NCBI GenBank assembly: GCA_018857735.1 | Contig: JABMCL010001092.1 | Span: 50,881-114,880 of the forward strand | Reading direction: 5' to 3' | DNA: 64,000 nucleotides | From: Alviniconcha marisindica | Taxonomy: Eukaryota; Mollusca; Gastropoda; Provannidae | In this document: positions 11,901 through 25,100 of the stretch, one piece after another | Position numbering within the stretch: the stretch's first letter is position 1 | Layout: every line of letters begins with the position of its first letter | The notes under the pieces: model-generated | Databases searched by the model: none | What the model was told of the DNA's origin: nothing | The model's input: the letters and a program-made list of their open reading frames with translations, nothing else | Made by a program: the position numbers and the translations under genes

Positions 11901-14213
11901 TCAAGTGCTAATTAACTCCCTTGTGTTTCTTCACTTTGCTTGTCATTCATTTTTGGTGTGTGTTTTAAACCAAAATTCCAGCCACATACCATTTTGATAG
12001 TGAAGATGCCTTGTGCGGTAATCAGTTGGTCAAGAATGGACACTAAAGAGGTGAGACGGAAAGGCTACACCTCTAATTGGCATGTCAAGTGGTTGTTTGC
12101 TTCATTTAAATCTTAATCTAATGTTATTTAGCGAAAAATGCTGATGTTTATTAAGCTGCCAGATTTTGATCTAGACGCAACATTGGCAAAAGCAGACAGT
12201 TATAGCAGGGTGAGCAGAAATCAAGTATGAAAATAAACTGTTTGTATACATATATTATGTGAGTTCTTACAAATATAAATGCACAATGTGTCAATGTGTG
12301 TGTCCACATGTGTGCATGTATTCATAGCAGTGTCTGTGTGATCCCACTGGCATTATTATTCATATTGTAGCTGTTTGAAATAAGGTTTCAGCCTAGTCCT
12401 ATTGCTCTGTCTGTCTTGTCATTTTTCTGCTAATGGTCCATTCTGACTTTTTTCAAGAAAATTCTAAACATAATTTTTTCGTTTAGAGTTAGGCTTTTTG
12501 GTATGGCTCTTATTGAGCAGCTAGGAGATTATTGTTAGCAGATGGTATGTGCAGCTTGCTGCCATATGGCACTGGCATTTGCCATTACGCATTTATATAA
12601 CTTTTTTTTTTCTCTTTTTTTTTCTGTCCGTTCCTTTTTTCTTTTCTTTTTTCTTTAATCTGGTGTCAGTAAATTAGATTAAATGGTTGATGATACCAGC
12701 ATGTACCTTATGTGCTGTTTTAACAAGGGTAATAACTAATATAAAGAATTTGTGTTTGATGTTGGTGTATAAATGTATATTTTGCTTTATGTTTGCATAG
12801 GGATTGGTTTTGTGGATTGAATTGACAAGAGGTTTATATATATATGTGTGTGTGTGTGTGTGTGACTCCTTTTTTTATCAGTTTTTGGGAAGAGTTTTGA
12901 AATGTGCATTTGCTTATGACAGAGTTTGATTGTCCTGAGGTGATCCAGTGAAGTTGACGGGACATTAAATTCCAGTTACTAACTTTAATTTTGTACTGAA
13001 TACATCTTAGGGAATCTGCCTGGAAGTAGCTTTCTCAGTTGTAAATATGTAAGTATTGAAATGTGCTAATTATTGACAGTTTTAGCTTGGTTGTGTTTGC
13101 TATTGATTGTGTTGTGTGTAGAAATGACTGTGAGTGCTTTTTACTCATTTTTGGTGACTTGCATTTTGGCCTGGTATGAACTAATGGACTTATGGAGTAA
13201 CTGTTAATGTGTGATTCATCCTGAGGTGACCTTGTCACATCTGTGCAGATGATGGCACATAAATCCAAGAACTAACTAACTGCTGGTCAAGAGGAAACTG
13301 TTAAATGTTGCTGTATTTATTAAGGTACTTATTTATTGGAATACAGTTTGATGGAGTATTTGCTCTTATTTGTTTGTTTGCATAGATGGCTGATGCCAGC
13401 CTTCCACTTCATCTGCCAGGATGATGAAACCCGACAGGTGTTTGTGGAGCAGCAGGGATATGATGCTCTCATCCAGTTCCTGCTTCAGAGGCAGTCCTTG
13501 CTGCTGGCTGATGTGGACAGTGGAATTGCTCAGGAGCAGGTTTGTTGAGTATAGAAGCAGAAGTGGCGTGAAAGATAACTATGTAATAAAGAGGACAGTA
13601 GTTTCTTGCATGAAAAGGATAGTGCCCTTGTTCCATGCAAAATATGATTGGGAATATTGTGTTCAGACATACATTCCCCGAAGGAAGGCCATGGATGTCG
13701 GATGTCAACCCCCCTGTCTTGAATCTCAGGGCTGTCATTTGATTCCTCTTTCCTGTCTTCTCTCTTGTTTTTCTGGCTAGTCCTCTTACTCTTTCGGTCT
13801 TGTCATTTTTCTGCAGATGGTCCACTTTCCTGACTTTCTTCCAGAAAATTCTCAAACATATTTTTGTTAAGAGTTGGGCTTTTTCAGATGGCTCTTGTTG
13901 AGCAGCTAGATGATAGTATTTTGGTGATATGTACAGTCTGCTGCCATATGGCACTGGTATTTGCCATTATGTATTTACATATAAAACAAATGAATTGTTT
14001 CTGTCCATTCCTTTTGTATATTTAAAAACAATCTGGTGTCAGTAAATTAGATGGAATGGTCAGTGATAACAGCATGTCCTAGCCTTATGTGTTCTTCTAA
14101 GAGGGGTAATATCGAAGGGACTAACTCTTCAAAAATTTGTGTTTGATGTTTGTGTATGTGTGTTTTGTTTTATGTTTGTATAGGGACTGATTTTGTTGAC
14201 TGACTTAAAGCGG

Positions 14214-14254
<41 letters not shown>

Positions 14255-14411
14255 ATAATATATATATATATAATATATATATGAGACTTTTGAAGTGTGC
14301 ATTTGCTTATGACTTAGTTTGAATGTCCTGAGGTGACCCTATGCAATGGACAAGACATTAAAATCCAATTACTTACTAACTTCAGACATAGGCACACACA
14401 CACACACACAC

Positions 14412-14453
<42 letters not shown>

Positions 14454-17400
14454 GCTCGTACTTGCTCGTTGAGATTTCACCTGTGATATGTTGTCATTTG
14501 CTTTCTAACATACTTGCCTGAGTAATGGGTATTAAAATGAAACCCATGGTCAACTCTTAGTGAGCTCTTTTACACACTTTCATTTGAGTTGTGAGACAGT
14601 GTGTCTGCACTGCCTGTTCAAGGCAAATTTCAGGTTAAATCTTGATGAGCAAAGACCCCGCACTGCATCCAACTTTGCGTTTAGATCTAATCCAGACCTC
14701 TCCAAAATCTGTCCAACTTGCACATATGTTGCTCAGTTTCAAACTGCCGCAAAGTTTCATCCTCCACCATTGTGGCTGCCCATGGTCATCTGCCATGTCA
14801 CTAGAATGGGATTTGTATTGACACCTTATTCATGTTATTGGTCATGCATCAGGTGCTGCATTCATCATGCTTGCTGTTTCCAGATCAGTGGCAATTGTGA
14901 CACCATTTTGACAGTGGAGTTTGAATTGGCAGTTCATACTTTTAAATGATTTGTACTTATGCAAAGTTGAAGAATTTGAAATAAGTAAAGGGCAAACACT
15001 GCAGAATTTTAAAAAGAAGAAGAAGAAGAAAAAAAAACATGTATTTCTTCTGTGGCTGGTACTCAAAACTGAGAGATTTTGGTGTTCTATTAGTGACACC
15101 AAAGACACTTTGATGGCTAAAAAATCAAGCACGGGAAAAGAGGACAAAACACAGTAAAAGTTTGTGAAATACGCATCTGTGATGATGTCCTCAAATGTCA
15201 CCATATAAAACTGATATTAAACAACACTTAAATAGTGAAAAATGAAATGTAGGCTACTTTGCTTGTGGCTGTGGTGTCTTTGTGTCCAGTGTATGAAAGA
15301 ACATTGGCATGACAATCAATCAACATTCTTTCAGCACCTTACCCTGTCGGCTATTTTTGACCAGATAAAAGTACTTTTAAAAAGCACTGTTGGTCACATC
15401 ATCCAGTAGCATGACAGGCAGATTTCATGTCACAGAGTCACAGCACATTTCTGTCTGTTGGGAGAGTGCAGTATCTGCTGACTCCCTCAGCTGAATGCAA
15501 CGATGGTACAATGTCAGCACTGTGCTTTGCCCTACACATAACCCACATTGATAATAATAATAATGAATTTTATTTATAATGCACCTGTCCCTGTTTTAAA
15601 AATGAGCTCCAAGCACAGTACAGCTTCACATGTCAGATTCATAATACACAGCTAAGAAATACATGCATTAAAAACAGGATCTAGGTAATACAGTTGCATC
15701 TGACAAGACAAAGATTATGATGACCTGACATTCCAAATTGTGCATTATCTATCTGCAGAGACATGAATCACCTGTAGTGACTGTCAGGTGGCAAATAAGT
15801 AAACAAGGTACATAGACACCACAATACAGCTTACTCTGAGACTATCATGTAAATGTATACTTATATGTTGAGCCAGTTTTGAATAAAGGCAGTATGTCAG
15901 ATCTTAAATACAAATATATTTTTGTCTTATGTTGATGCACAGCTGTGTCGACAAATGTGCCTGAAATGGAGGACATATATATGCCAGTTGGTGCATTGGG
16001 GATGTATCTTTAGTGGAGTTTTATGTACCTCGTAATGTATTTACTTCTAGTTATATACCAGGTGACAGTGACTGAGGCAGTTCATGTCTGTTGTTTGTCC
16101 CTTGTTATGTGAGTGTGGCTGGATCAACCAGCCATAAACACTTTTTTATATGTTACTACTTACTGCATGTACAGTTGTGAAAAAGTGCCAAGGTTGCCAT
16201 CATGGCCATGGAAATATCAGAAACAACCCAGAAATAGTAGGCGGAAGACCAGAACATGAATACAACAACAAAAAACAGTTTGCAGAAGATGCAGCGCTTG
16301 TAAAAAAAAGAAGAAAATTACATACTCAGAAGACATATGTTATTATTTTTATTGTAAAAAAGAATAGTCCCTTGACCCCATTTCAGCTTGAAATTGAACC
16401 TTTCACCCATTACCTGCACACAGCCCTAATCACTGAAATACAGTCCCTTTGCCTTTTTTCACTCGGATAAGACTTTCACAGTTGACTGGGTGTTAAAGGC
16501 TAAACTTTGTGTTATTTTACTTTGGACTGAAGTCAGTAGATCCATTCAAACTTAACAGTACTGAGGGTGTGCTGATTTATGTTCATTTGACAGAGAAAAA
16601 AGCATGCTGTGACAAAAACATTCTGATCATGTCAGTCTAATCATGTTAGACTGATGAAAACGGCTAGCATGAGATGATCTTATATGAGCCTGCCTCCTTA
16701 AAAGGAGAGGTTTGTGCAGGCAAAGAACCAAGAGCATAAAGAATTCAAGGATTTATTGTTCTTTTTTCCAGGTGTTGGCATGTGATGTGTTGAAGGTCTT
16801 GCTGCAGCTGGTGATGCTGGATGAGACGCTGGGGCAGTCCAGCAAATTTAAGGTGCTCATGGAGCTTGCACTTGCCACAGTACCTGAACTAGGTGAGTTA
16901 TAAAAGAAGTGGTGGGCATTAGAATTTAAAACTATACAATGTTTAAGTGAGTACCTTTATTTGTGGAGAATGTTGATGCTTTTATATGGATTTCAAGCAG
17001 CTGATGCAGGTTCCTATATTGAGTGTCAGCAGAGCATAATGAGCAGGCTCCAAAACATCTTATTGTGTATCAGAATAGTGACTACATGTGTGATTTTATC
17101 AGTTGTGCTTTGATCTTCTGCTCAGTATCTCTTGAAGAACTTGGTTCAGAGTACTTTTGTTAGTTGTAAAAAAGTGAACTGTAAATGTTGCAAAACCTGT
17201 TTATTAAGCAACGGACAGGCAGATAATACTGAAACAAATGAGAGGAATGGAATTCAATCCGATTAATTTTCAGCTGGTGAAAAAGTAGTTTTTTGATCAT
17301 TCTCAGAAGTCCCAGAACCTTGCTGCAAGGATTTCTCCTCCATTGCTTGTGTTTGATGATGCTTCTGCGAAGTCTGTTGATGCCAAGTATTTTGAACTGG

Positions 17401-20400
17401 CAGTGCTGGGATGGCATAACTGAAGAGGGCAGCCAGAGTTGAGAGTGGGAGCAGGAATGCTGGACTAGTTGAAGTTGAGGGTGGGCAGTGCATCTCTGGC
17501 AACTGTGGGAGATTGCAAGGTGTATTCTGCCTGGTGTGAGGTGGCAATGTTTAGCAGCACATTTGACAGGCCAGCAAAGTGATGCTGGACTGTGCTGCAG
17601 TGACTGTGACAGGATCAGTCCAGGTAGTTTTCCTTCACAGATGAGTCAGGGGGTCTGAAGACGTAGTATCTCCGCATAACTATGAGTTACAAGGACCGGA
17701 ATAGTTAGAGATGGCTGTGGGCTTTGTAATGTACCAATATGACATGGCTGAAGACCAATGAAGAGAAGGGCCCAATCCTTTATTGATTCAGGCACTAGAA
17801 GAACCAAAACAACCTTGCTGAATTTGAAAGGGAGAGATATAATAGCAAATTTCAGCAGTGCAAAAAGTGACCAGAAAGTTCGTGGAACATTGCCAGGAAA
17901 CTTGCTAGGGGTCTCAAGGAAAGGGATATGCCCTCTCAAATCAGGGAAGGTTTAGACTGGGAAACTGTGAAACTTAAGTTGCATTTGCATATGATGTGGA
18001 TAAGAGATTCTAGTGGCAATCAGTTTGCAGGATTCATACAATAGGGTCCTGTTCAAGTTCCTGTTCATGCAGTTATGGAGTATACCTGACCGTGACCTGA
18101 CTGATTGCAGAAGAACAGTGACTGAAAGAACATGCAGCTTAGAAACTGGAGTTCACTTCATCACAATGAGCTTGCCACAAGGCTTTCCACATTTGCCAGT
18201 CTTTTATGTTTACACCAAGGGCCTGGCAGATCTGAATCAGCCAGGTACCCATGCAAGCAGATGACAGACTTGTAGAAGTTGCACACAACAGGTGACACCC
18301 TGTGTGTGCATGCGTAGGTGTATTCGCAGAAGTTTGTTTTTACTGTGTTTTGGTCATTTGCTTTGTAATGGGCAATGTAAAGAGTACATACTATTAATTA
18401 TTATGTATATAAACAACTGTGTGATGAGATGGGCATTTTTCCTGGTGCGGTGGGTTTGTTCCCACCTTACTGACAGAACCCAGCAAGTCAGTAAACCAGG
18501 CATCTTCTGAAGACAAACCTTTGATATGTGGAGTTTCTCCAGGCTTTTTGTTGGGCCTCATCCTCTCTTCTCTGTATCACTCAGGATTCAAACACATAAA
18601 CAGCTAAAAAGAACACTAACAGGATCATACAAAACGTGTAAATTTTCTGATAAGCCCCTTTTTTGAAGCCACAAAACACAGTTAAGCGATGATAAAAGAA
18701 AATATTGTATTTCCAGTTGCAATTTGTTAAATGCCTGGAGTGTCTGGAAGACTGTTGGCATGAAGTCCCAACTGCTGGGAATGTTTGGAAGAATGTTGGC
18801 ATATTGTCATTTTGTAGCTTTGAAAAAGGGGCTTTCCTTGATGATAGTTGGGAGGTGGTATGTGCAGCTTGCCGCCATATGGCACGTGTCAAGTCATGTC
18901 AAGTCAGTATACTGTAATCATTCCTCACAGGGTAATTCAGCTAACTACTAAGGCTCATTAAGAAAAAAAATTAAGTAAAAAGAACATCAGAGTAGCATCA
19001 AAAGCATTTAAACTGATAATAATAAACAGACATATTGGATTAAAAGAATTGAGAGATTTTTTTTCTCCATAATACAAATAATCACAACAGAAAACATATC
19101 CCTCTAGCCCACCTCCCCGGACACCCACACACATACACACCCACACCCATATTCCTCACCCAACCCACATGCCCACACCACTATTATCATCAACCAGACA
19201 CACTTGCATATCACTGGATCTATACACAGCACTCAATCCTAATCAGACAGCTACCCTGGTAAAACTATATACAATGGTTAAGACAGTTCAGATGGCTGAT
19301 CATGCACTGTTGAGGAGTTGAACTGCAGTGGGTACAAAAGAGTTTCCTCTTCTGCTGGTTTTGTGTGCCAGTGACTGGAACTGGCGCCCATGGGACAAGT
19401 GTTCAAACTCCCCGTACAGGGCATGCTCATGGGTCCCTTTAAATAGATTCCACTTTGTGTAAAATCTGTTGGTCACAGAACAAGGATAAAGTCTTGACTT
19501 GATTGTTTTAGAGCTAAAATTCACAATTGATATTTGCCATTGTGCATATTGTTTTTATGTTTCTGTCCATTCCTTTTTTCTTTTTTTTCTTTAATCTGGT
19601 GTCAATAAATTAGAATGGTTGACGATACCAAATATCCTAGCCTTATTTGCTCTTTTAACAGGGGTAATACTAAAGGGACTAAGTCTTTGAAAATATGTAT
19701 GTATTATTTTTGTTTATTTATGTTTGTGTACAGATTGGCTTTGTGGACTGACTTGAGGAAGGGTTTATGTATGAGAAGAGTTTGCTTATGACAAGTTAGA
19801 TTGTCCTGAGATGACCCTGTGCAGTTGGCAGGATGTTCAAATCCAGTTGACAATCTTTGGAAATAAAAGGGGGTGCAATTTAGGGGTGTTTCCTTTACTG
19901 CAACAGAGTTGCACCCTCCTGATCCCTTGATAGGGATGTACACTCTTTACACTCTCTCCTCTGCTATATGCTTACAAGAAAGGTGACAGTCTGTGAAAAG
20001 ACAAAGACATTTTTGAAATTATCCATCATGTGTGTGTGTGTGTGTGTAAGCTGGGCAGAGCACATGATAAGTGCACTCAAGAACAGCTGACCTGTCGATA
20101 AGGAGGACTTGATAGGACATGGCGAGTGTCAGCTAGGCTAAGTGTAGTAGGGGGAATAGTGGCAACAACAACAAAAATGAGAACAAAACTGTTCACCCTA
20201 ACTTGTGTTAGTATGATCTTTGGAAAACAAAATATGCCAATGTCTGGATCTAGCTTGGTTATGTACATACTCCACTGAAAACAGTTTTTTCAACACAGCA
20301 ATTTAGTTTTTATTTGCCAAAATGTTGCTGCTGTATACTTGTAAATCGTTATATTTTTGACAGTTTGTACCTATATGTTCAGGCTTTTGATCAGGAGAAC

Positions 20401-21960
20401 AGCATTTTGCATGCATCACTTTGCCACGAGCGTTATACACACAATCCATTTTGGTTCATTACTTTTAAACTATGTTCTCAAACTAAAATCTTTGCTGGAA
20501 TATCCAGCTTATTGTTGTGTTTTCAAACCCGAAGACATCAAATTATTTGAAGAATATGAGTTCAAAATTTCACCTCTCGGCATTCGCATTCTACCCCACT
20601 TGGAGAAATCCAAAATTAACCTAAACCTGATTGATGATGCTACGTCTTTGGACATTGCCCCTTCTGATCCTACAGCAAAAAAAATTTAAAAACACAACTA
20701 ACCCTGAAATCTATAAACAGTTCTATGTACAGCTTATTACCAAATATCCTTTGTTGGAAAAAAAATCACAGATGGAAGGAGTCACTGTGGCTGTGTCTCC
20801 ACCAAACGTTCCTGGAAACCTTTTACTTGTTGGCTTCTGAGTTGCGGGCTATTCTTTTGGCCCTCAAGCGTGTTTATTGTTCGAGAGGGAGATCCTTTGT
20901 GATATTGTGACTCACTATCGTTTATACAAGCTATTTTTAACCTGAAGTATGACCCTATTTTGGTGCAGATTTTGGAACTTTATGCATTGTGTGTGTGTGT
21001 GTGTGTGTGTGCATGTGGGTGGGTGTGCATGTGAGTGTATTTGTGTACTATGCTGCAGTGCATCAGTGTGTGCACTAGCGTGCATCAGTATGTGCCTGTT
21101 GATGTTTTGGTCTCTTCATACTTCTTTCAGAAATGGCACCACCAGTCAGTGTAGTAGGCTATGTCACATACACCTTTCTTTACATATATCTGACCAGAGA
21201 TGGGAAGAAAATTGTGTTTATTTGGGTTCCTGGCCATGTAGGCATTAGAGGTAATTTGGCTGCAGGTTCTGCTGCTAAGGATGCCCTTGTTGGCGACATC
21301 TCGGTTGAACTCATCCCATTCTCAGACTTAAAATTTCATGCAAACAAATATATATTACAACTGTGGCAGTCTGAGTGGGATGAGTTTCCGGAAAATAAAT
21401 CACATAAAATATTTCCAGTTTTAAAAGAGTGTATTGTTTGTCCTTGAACAAAGAGAAAAGAAAAGACTGTTCTTTATTGCACATTGGTCATTCTTTTATC
21501 ATTCCTTCCTTTTTATTGAAAGGTGAGGAACCGCCTATGTGATAAAAGATTAACAATTGAAAATATTTTACTTGCTTGTTCAGATTTTATCCGAATGAGA
21601 GAGAGCCACTTTACAGCTCAATCACTGTGTGTATTTGTTCAGAACACTTTGCCTGAGAAGATTTTTAACTGTTTGAGGGAGGTCATTATTTTTGGAAAAA
21701 TTTAAACCCTGAAATCAATTTTTGGTTGTGTTTGTTTTTTACCCACTTTTTAAGTCTGTTTAAAAATAAAAAAATCAGTTTTAGCATGAAAATATTTTAA
21801 ATATTTATTGTGTAATGACAGTATGTGTATCACCCTGATATAACCATAATGGTTGACTGGGCATAAAACACCAAATTACTTATTTACTTACTCATTTGTT
21901 TTTGTTTTGTTTTCTTCTACATGCAGGTACAACTGAGCATTTTACACACACCTTCACAGA

Positions 21961-22019
<59 letters not shown>

Positions 22020-22037
22020 TCCTCTCTCTATCTCTTA

Positions 22038-22103
<66 letters not shown>

Positions 22104-25100
22104 GAACTGACATGTTGGGGTTGAAATAGTGACATAACGCTTGATGGTGTTAATACTAAATCCTGCATAGAATGGGCCTGCTGATCTGTGCCACAAGACT
22201 GGGGAGGCTCTGAATCTTGGAATGACACTACATCATTGTAAAGAAGATGTTTGAGAGAAAAAAGGTGTATGTGACATAGCCTACTACACTGACTGGTGGT
22301 GCCATTGCTAAAAGAAGTATGCAGAGACCAAAACATCAACAGGCACATACTGATGCACACTAGCGTGCACAATGATACACGCTAGTGCACACACTGATGC
22401 ACTGCAGCATAGTACACAAATACACTCACATGCACGCACACCCACATGCACACACACACACACACACAATGCATAATTGAATAAACTTCATGTTTTTGCT
22501 GACAGTCACCATTCTTGTAAGTGTATAGCAAAGGAGCAAGTGCAATGTCAATGTACCTCCCTATCCGAGGATCAGGAGGGTGCAACTCTGTCATGACGAA
22601 GTAAACACCCCTAAATTGCACTCTCTTTTATTTCCAAAGCTCATCTATTGGATTTTAACAATCTGTCAAACGCACAGGATCACCTAATTCTTCTCATACA
22701 TAAACCCTTCCTCAAGTCAATCAACAAAGCCATCAGGAGACATTTCCAGAACAATTGTATTAGTATTACTAACTAACTAAAATAATGACACAAAACATTT
22801 TTGAGTCACAGCATTTTCCAGTGCTGCACACCAACTGTGAAACTGTCTGCCCACTTCTCTGAGAGAGTTTGCAGTAGCCGTCTTCTCTGAGAGAGTGTGC
22901 AGTAGCTATTTTCTCTGAGAGAGTGCACAGTAGCTGTCTTCTCTGAGAGAGTGCGCAGTAGCCGTCTTCTCTGAGAGAGAGTGCAGTAGCTGTCTTCTCT
23001 GAGAGAGTGTGCAGTAGCCATCTTCTCTGAGAGTGTGTGCAGTAGCCGTCTTCTCTGAGAGAGTGTGCAGTAGCCGTCTTCTCTGAGAGAGTGTGCAGTA
23101 GCTGTCTTCTCTGAGAGAGTGTGCAGTAGCTGTCTTCTCTGAAAGAGTGTGCAGTAGCTGTCTTCTCTGAGAGAGTGTGCAGTAGCTATCTTCTCTGAGA
23201 GAGTGTGCAGTAGCTCAGAGGAAGCTTACACGAAAAACATGAAGGCCTGTCTGTTCTCAGATTATTATTTTTTTAACTGTGTACCAAATGACATTTTGTA
23301 GCAGATTGTTTCATTTTTCTGGCAGTCTTTTGTAGTATGCACCACAACCACTGCAACAACTGAGTGGACATGAGAACTTCCATGGAGCTCCTGGAGAGGT
23401 GTCTGTGTGTTTCTTAAGAACCAAAATGTTTGCAAATACTATTCATAAACATTATTGATTATTTCTGATATTTCTACTGATTGTTTGCATATATTTGATT
23501 AATTGCAGATAGTGCCTTAAAAAATAATAAAACAAGTTGATTTAAGAAAAATAACATCCTCATGTCTGTGTAGGTGACACCCCCAGAGTGTACATCTACA
23601 AGGGATTCTTGATTGCTGTTGGTCTGGCTCTAACCCAGGCACAAGTCAACCAAAGCAGCAGCTGTAAGTGAAACCCTGGTATAATATCACATGCTGCTAA
23701 ACCTGCCATGAATTAATCTCTTATTTGAGACTTTTGTGGCCTCAGTGATAAGATGGATATTTATTTGCCGGTGACATTAAAATGTGCAGAGGACGTACCT
23801 CAGGTGGAGTTTATGTACCTTGTATTTACTCACATGCCAGGTGAGAGTTACCGTAGGTGACTCCAGTCTTTGTTGGCGCCAATTAACTCCTTTGTATGTT
23901 GATTCTACACAGGAATGTTTTGATGATGTTCAAGACGATAAATAAATGACCACACTGAATAAATAGTTTGCAAGTCTATGAAAAAAACACCCCAAAAAAC
24001 ACACCTGGTGATTAAGTGATAATTTCTTGGGGGTCATGACAGGTTCCACTGTGCACCTATCTGTAGTGATTGATTGATCACAGGCTATCAGTATCATCAT
24101 GCATGTTTCTATTAATGTCATTTTGTCAAGACATGTTTAAATGTTATGAAATCTGAAAGGTCATTGGACAGAATGTGTTATGTGCATAGGTGAGATCCAT
24201 CATGTAGTTCAGGATTGTGCTTTCTAACTGTTTTTTGTTTTTTGTTTTTACTCTTTTAACTAGCTGACATTTATTTTTGTTCTTTTTTACCTATGGTTTT
24301 AGTAGTGTAGCAACTATTCGGATACAGGGCTAGGTAGAAGAACAAGAAAGGAGATGGGCAAGAGAAATTGTTAGCAACTTTGTATGTTAATGCAGAAATG
24401 CCTTCTAATCAGAGGAAAATGCTATATGACTTGCTTGCAGGGTGTAAAAGTGCCTGTCTGTTTCTTTAATCCTTGTTTATTATTTAGCTATTATTTACTA
24501 TTACCACTTTAAGCGTTTAATTAAATTGTCTTATCTTGTAATGAAATCCCGAAGGGAGGCCAGGGATGTCTGATGTATTGCTGTTGTCTGGAATCTCAAG
24601 ACTGTCATTTGATTTCACTTTCCTATCTCCTTTCTTGTTCTTCTACCTAGTCCAGTTGCTCTTTCTGTTTTGTAATTTTCTGCTAAGGGTCCATTCTCCT
24701 GTTTTCCAAAAAAATCTCCAATATTTTTTTGGTGAGAAATGGTGTGTTTGTTAGCTCCACAGAGCAGCTAGGAGATGATAGATGGTAGGTGGTAAAATTT
24801 GCTGCCACATGGAACTGGTATTTGCCATTATGTATTTATCTCCTGCTAAAAACTCTCAACTGACCATGACATATTTTAACACTCAGTTTGTCAAAGAGCA
24901 GGTGAGATCTGTGACTTAATTGTTGACAATAAACTTGATGCGCTGATCCTGACGGAGACATGGCTCCTGGAAGGAGGAGATGAACCCTGCTCCCCGGATT
25001 ACCTTATCCATTCCTTCCCTCATGCTGGATGTAGGGGGGGTAGTATCGCTTTCCTTATGAGCAAGTGCCAACCCAAGGTTACTTTTTGATGCGTGTCTTA

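Larger units (their letters stand above)
11595..13385 (+). other. Intron between exons D and E
   Basis: Holds a family-Y copy (about 11795-11925), a family-X copy (about 12380-12985) and short (TA)/(TG) runs near 12835-12865. 11925-12380 and 12985-13380 show nothing recognisable. Confidence 0.7.
13540..16771 (+). other. Intron between exons E and F
   Basis: Contains family X (13680-14380), a CA block (14394-14452), a GAA/A-rich run (15010-15040), a retroposon 3' end (15548) and family Y (about 15890-16110). 14560-15540 and 16110-16770 have short frames but no family I recognise. Confidence 0.7.
16893..23573 (+). other. Long intron between exons F and G
   Basis: Contains a LINE RT relic (17690-18290), family X, an RNase H-bearing LINE relic (20357-21450), inverted copies of a GT-rich repeat, a (CT)/(CA)/(TA) block and a 28-bp minisatellite. 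16893-17690, 18290-18830 and 18900-19540 are unassigned. Confidence 0.7.

Noticed and set aside
14560..14949. 129-codon frame as a small gene
   Set aside because: Within an intron, no recognisable domain, no splice support; Cys-rich appearance alone is not enough.
21896..22124. Long Ser/Leu/His-rich frames on both strands
   Set aside because: Pure (CT)n, (CA)n and (TA)n sequence; the frames exist only because dinucleotide repeats lack stops.
22806..23215. CRISPR-like array
   Set aside because: Adjacent 28-bp units without unique spacers in an animal genome: a minisatellite.
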